A DNA stretch of 64,000 bases from Mycolicibacterium komossense (GTDB lineage: Bacteria; Actinomycetota; Actinomycetes; Mycobacteriales; Mycobacteriaceae): the NCBI RefSeq assembly GCF_025822605.1, contig NZ_JACKTY010000035.1, positions 1 to 64,000 on the forward strand, given 5' to 3'. How positions within the stretch are numbered: position 1 is the first letter of the stretch; every line of letters begins with the position of its first letter. Made by a program: the position numbers and the translations under genes. Below, one piece after another: positions 61,958-64,000 of the stretch. The notes under the pieces were generated by a model. It saw nothing but the letters and a program-made list of their open reading frames with translations, had not been told where the DNA came from and searched no databases.

Positions 61958-63226
61958 TCACAGCCCTGGGTAGAGGGGGTATCGGCTGGCAAGGGCCCGG
62001 ACCTGGAGGCGGATACCGTCTAGCGCGGCCGCGTCGGGCGCGGTCAGGGCTTGAGCGATCAGATCGGCAACGTGACCGAAATCGGCCAGATTGAACCCGC
62101 GGGACGCCAGCGCGGCGGTTCCGATGCGTAGCCCCGAGGTCACCATCGGGGGTCGCGGATCGAAAGGTACGGCGTTGCGGTTAACGGTGATGTCAACAGC
62201 GGCCAGGCGGTCCTCGGCTTGCTGCCCGTCGATATCGGCGTGGCGGAGGTCGACAAGCACGAGGTGGACGTCGGTGCCCCCGGTCAGGACGGTAATACCG
62301 GCATCGGTCACGTCACTACAGCCGAGCCGCTCAGCCAGGATTCGGGCTCCATCGAGGCACCGTCTTTGTCGGACCACGAATTCCGGCTCGGCGGCCATCT
62401 TGAATGCCGTGGCTTTGGCAGCGATCACGTGCTCCAGCGGTCCGCCCTGCTGACCAGGAAACACCGCCGAGTTGATCTTCTTCGCCACCGCAGCGTCATC
62501 GGTCAGAATGATCCCGCCGCGAGGTCCGCCAAGGGTTTTATGGGTAGTCGAGGTGGTGACATGCGCATGCGGGACCGGCGACGGATGCAGACCCGCGGCG
62601 ACCAGACCGGCGAAGTGCGCCATATCGACCATCAGCAGGGCATCGACCTCGTCGGCGATCTCCCGGAATCGGGTGAAATCCAGCTGCCGCGGATAGGCCG
62701 ACCAGCCGGCGATGATGAGCTTGGGCCGGTGTTCGCGGGCAGCTTCGGCGACGGCATCCATATCGATGAGGTAGTCATGCTTCGAGACCTCGTAAGCGGC
62801 GACGTTATAGAGCTTGCCCGAGAAGTTGATGCGCATGCCGTGGGTGAGGTGTCCACCGTGGGCGAGCAGCAGACCCAGGATGGTGTCACCGGGGGTAAGC
62901 AGTGCGTGCATAACCGCCGCGTTGGCGCTGGCGCCGGAATGCGGTTGTACATTTGCGAATTCGGCACCAAAGAGCGCCTTGACCCGGTCGATGGCGAGTT
63001 GCTCCACACCGTCGATGAATTCGCAGCCACCGTAGTAGCGGCGGCCCGGATACCCTTCGGCGTATTTATTGGTCAACACCGAGCCTTGGGCCTGCATCAC
63101 CGCCAGCGGCGCGTAGTTCTCCGAGGCGATCATCTCCAAACCCGTCTTCTGACGTATCAATTCGTCGTGCAGCAGCGTGGCAACAGCGGGGTCGAACGTG
63201 GCTAGCGGTTCGTCTAAGACGCTCAT
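61958..63226 (-). CDS. glyA: Serine hydroxymethyltransferase
   Basis: A 422-residue PLP enzyme that interconverts glycine plus methylene-tetrahydrofolate and serine. The PLP-lysine is in TTSTTHKTLGGPRGG, with LIASENY near the N terminus in the form EMIASENYAP and the HSGASANAAV segment. It overlaps gcvH by four bases and precedes sdaA. Placed in a catabolic operon, it may be a second copy beside a housekeeping glyA elsewhere, which cannot be checked here. Confidence 0.96.
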   Translation of the reverse strand: MSVLDEPLATFDPAVATLLHDELIRQKTGLEMIASENYAPLAVMQAQGSVLTNKYAEGYPGRRYYGGCEFIDGVEQLAIDRVKALFGAEFANVQPHSGASANAAVMHALLTPGDTILGLLLAHGGHLTHGMRINFSGKLYNVAAYEVSKHDYLIDMDAVAEAAREHRPKLIIAGWSAYPRQLDFTRFREIADEVDALLMVDMAHFAGLVAAGLHPSPVPHAHVTTSTTHKTLGGPRGGIILTDDAAVAKKINSAVFPGQQGGPLEHVIAAKATAFKMAAEPEFVVRQRRCLDGARILAERLGCSDVTDAGITVLTGGTDVHLVLVDLRHADIDGQQAEDRLAAVDITVNRNAVPFDPRPPMVTSGLRIGTAALASRGFNLADFGHVADLIAQALTAPDAAALDGIRLQVRALASRYPLYPGL

Positions 63227-63627
63227 CCGTTGATTCCGTTCTTCTCGGCGTAATCGGCGGCAGAGAGCAGCTCACCGGGCGTGGTCGGGGCGACGGTGAA
63301 CAGCCAGCCCCTCCCGTAGGGATCGGCGGAGACGATGGCGGGGTCATCCACGGCGGTCTGGTTGATTTCGGCGACTCTCCCGCTGACCGGCGGGAACAAT
63401 TCGGAGACCGTTTTGGTGGATTCGACTTCACCGCAGGCTTCCCCGACAGTGACGCTGGCTCCGACCTCGGGAAGGTCTAGATAGACTAATTCTCCGAGAT
63501 TCTCGGCGGCCAGGCGGGTGATACCGATCCGGACCGGCCGGTCGGTATCGAGGTCACCCGCGGACGTCACCAAAACCCACTCATGGTCCTCGGTGTACAG
63601 GCGGTCGGTGGGCAGCTCGGCGGTCAT
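63223..63627 (-). CDS. gcvH: Glycine cleavage system H protein
   Basis: A 134-residue lipoyl carrier protein. YTEDHEWV starts the fold, and the lipoylated lysine is in VESTKTVSEL. GcvH shuttles the aminomethyl group among GcvP, GcvT and GcvL. It overlaps gcvT by four bases (ATGA) and glyA by four bases. It is the substrate for the lipA product encoded four kilobases downstream. Confidence 0.97.
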   Translation of the reverse strand: MTAELPTDRLYTEDHEWVLVTSAGDLDTDRPVRIGITRLAAENLGELVYLDLPEVGASVTVGEACGEVESTKTVSELFPPVSGRVAEINQTAVDDPAIVSADPYGRGWLFTVAPTTPGELLSAADYAEKNGING

Positions 63628-64000
63628 ATCTGATTCCTTTCGGGGCGGACGTAAAAGGGCAGGGCGGTAACCGTGAACTCGGCGGTGTTACCGCGGATGT
63701 CCACGTTCAGGACGGTGCCGGGTTCGCCAAGTACGGCATCGACGAAACCCAGCGCAATCGGGCAGCCCAGTGTCGGGGACAGCGCACCGGAGGTCACTTC
63801 ACCGACATCGGTACCGGCGTTGCGGATGCGATAACCCGCGCGGGCGGCGCGTCGTCCCGTACCCACCAGCCCGACGAGCCGCCGAGATGCGGGCACCCCT
63901 GATTTCCGTTGCAGTGCTTCGGCTCCGACGAATTCCTTGTTGAGTCTGATGAGCCTGCCGAGGCCGGCGTCGTAGGGGTTGGTCGCCACGGTCAGTTCGT
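63624..64000 (-). CDS. gcvT: Glycine cleavage system aminomethyltransferase, C-terminal part
   Basis: The last ~125 residues of GcvT; the gene enters from beyond the right edge. ELTVATNPYDAGLGRLI at the edge is the usual GcvT segment before its C-terminal domain, and VGEVTSGALSPTLG with IALGFVD is the conserved C-terminal core. GcvT transfers the one-carbon unit to tetrahydrofolate. It is the first visible gene of gcvT-gcvH-glyA-sdaA-rarD. Confidence 0.93.
   Translation of the reverse strand, partial: ELTVATNPYDAGLGRLIRLNKEFVGAEALQRKSGVPASRRLVGLVGTGRRAARAGYRIRNAGTDVGEVTSGALSPTLGCPIALGFVDAVLGEPGTVLNVDIRGNTAEFTVTALPFYVRPERNQI

Overview
The window is high-GC actinobacterial DNA from a mycobacterium, most likely a rapid grower of the Mycolicibacterium type. 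The basis is gene order. From the left edge, secD-yajC, gabT, a FadD9-type carboxylic acid reductase, ruvCAB, yebC, pdxS-tesB-pdxT and thrS-HIT-pgsA-patA-pimA-NUDIX run in the order I know from Mycobacterium tuberculosis Rv2587c to Rv2614c. The PE/PPE, speE and toxin-antitoxin genes of that species are absent, and metabolic genes sit in their place. I saw no tRNA, rRNA, CRISPR array, insertion sequence or prophage gene, and no intergenic gap over 300 bases.

Layout. 1-2271: start of secD (cut by the left edge), yajC and a nitroreductase. 2466-9761: GABA aminotransferase, an aminobutyraldehyde-type dehydrogenase and the three-domain carboxylic acid reductase. 9758-14150: a DUF1304 protein, the ruvCAB operon, small membrane and secreted proteins, and yebC. 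14314-19585: a CocE-type hydrolase, the PLP synthase genes pdxS and pdxT with tesB between them, and a membrane-anchored Nudix protein that ends the next operon. 19582-25031: the tightly overlapping thrS-HIT-pgsA-patA-pimA block, which makes phosphatidylinositol and its first mannosides. 25144-30469: thioesterase, aldo/keto reductase, DUF1990 protein, a mycolate-type methyltransferase and a FadD acyl-CoA ligase, with a MIRU-like tandem repeat at 27672-27779.

30543-40940 is a complete sugar or polyol catabolic system. It has a sugar-phosphate isomerase (SIS), FGGY kinase, a divergent ribulose-phosphate-epimerase-like protein, two zinc polyol dehydrogenases, one SDR, and an RbsA/RbsC/RbsB-type ABC importer. 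These are chained by 1-8 base overlaps, except for a 78-base gap before the binding protein, and face a divergent SorC regulator. The substrate is not evident, so this is the best candidate for a poorly described pathway. 40992-51432 is a lipid/alcohol-type oxidation region: hydrolase, SnoaL-like protein, sulfotransferase, DUF1214 protein, three SDRs (one of the mycofactocin-associated type), a Mce-associated-like membrane protein, an APH-like kinase and a TetR regulator. 51437-57582 holds regulator-enzyme pairs: TetR with an FAD monooxygenase, MocR with a DJ-1-like protein, and a lone TetR with an apparent leaderless start.

57593-64000 is glycine and serine metabolism on the minus strand: gcvT (cut by the right edge), gcvH, glyA, sdaA and a RarD-like exporter, followed by a separate lipA plus LLM-oxidoreductase pair. 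GcvH needs lipoate, so the placement of lipA fits. Two 49-base palindromes and a related hairpin, all with a TTTCGGCGTG stem, lie at gene 3' ends at about 5.3, 16.0 and 30.5 kb and look like a dispersed terminator family.
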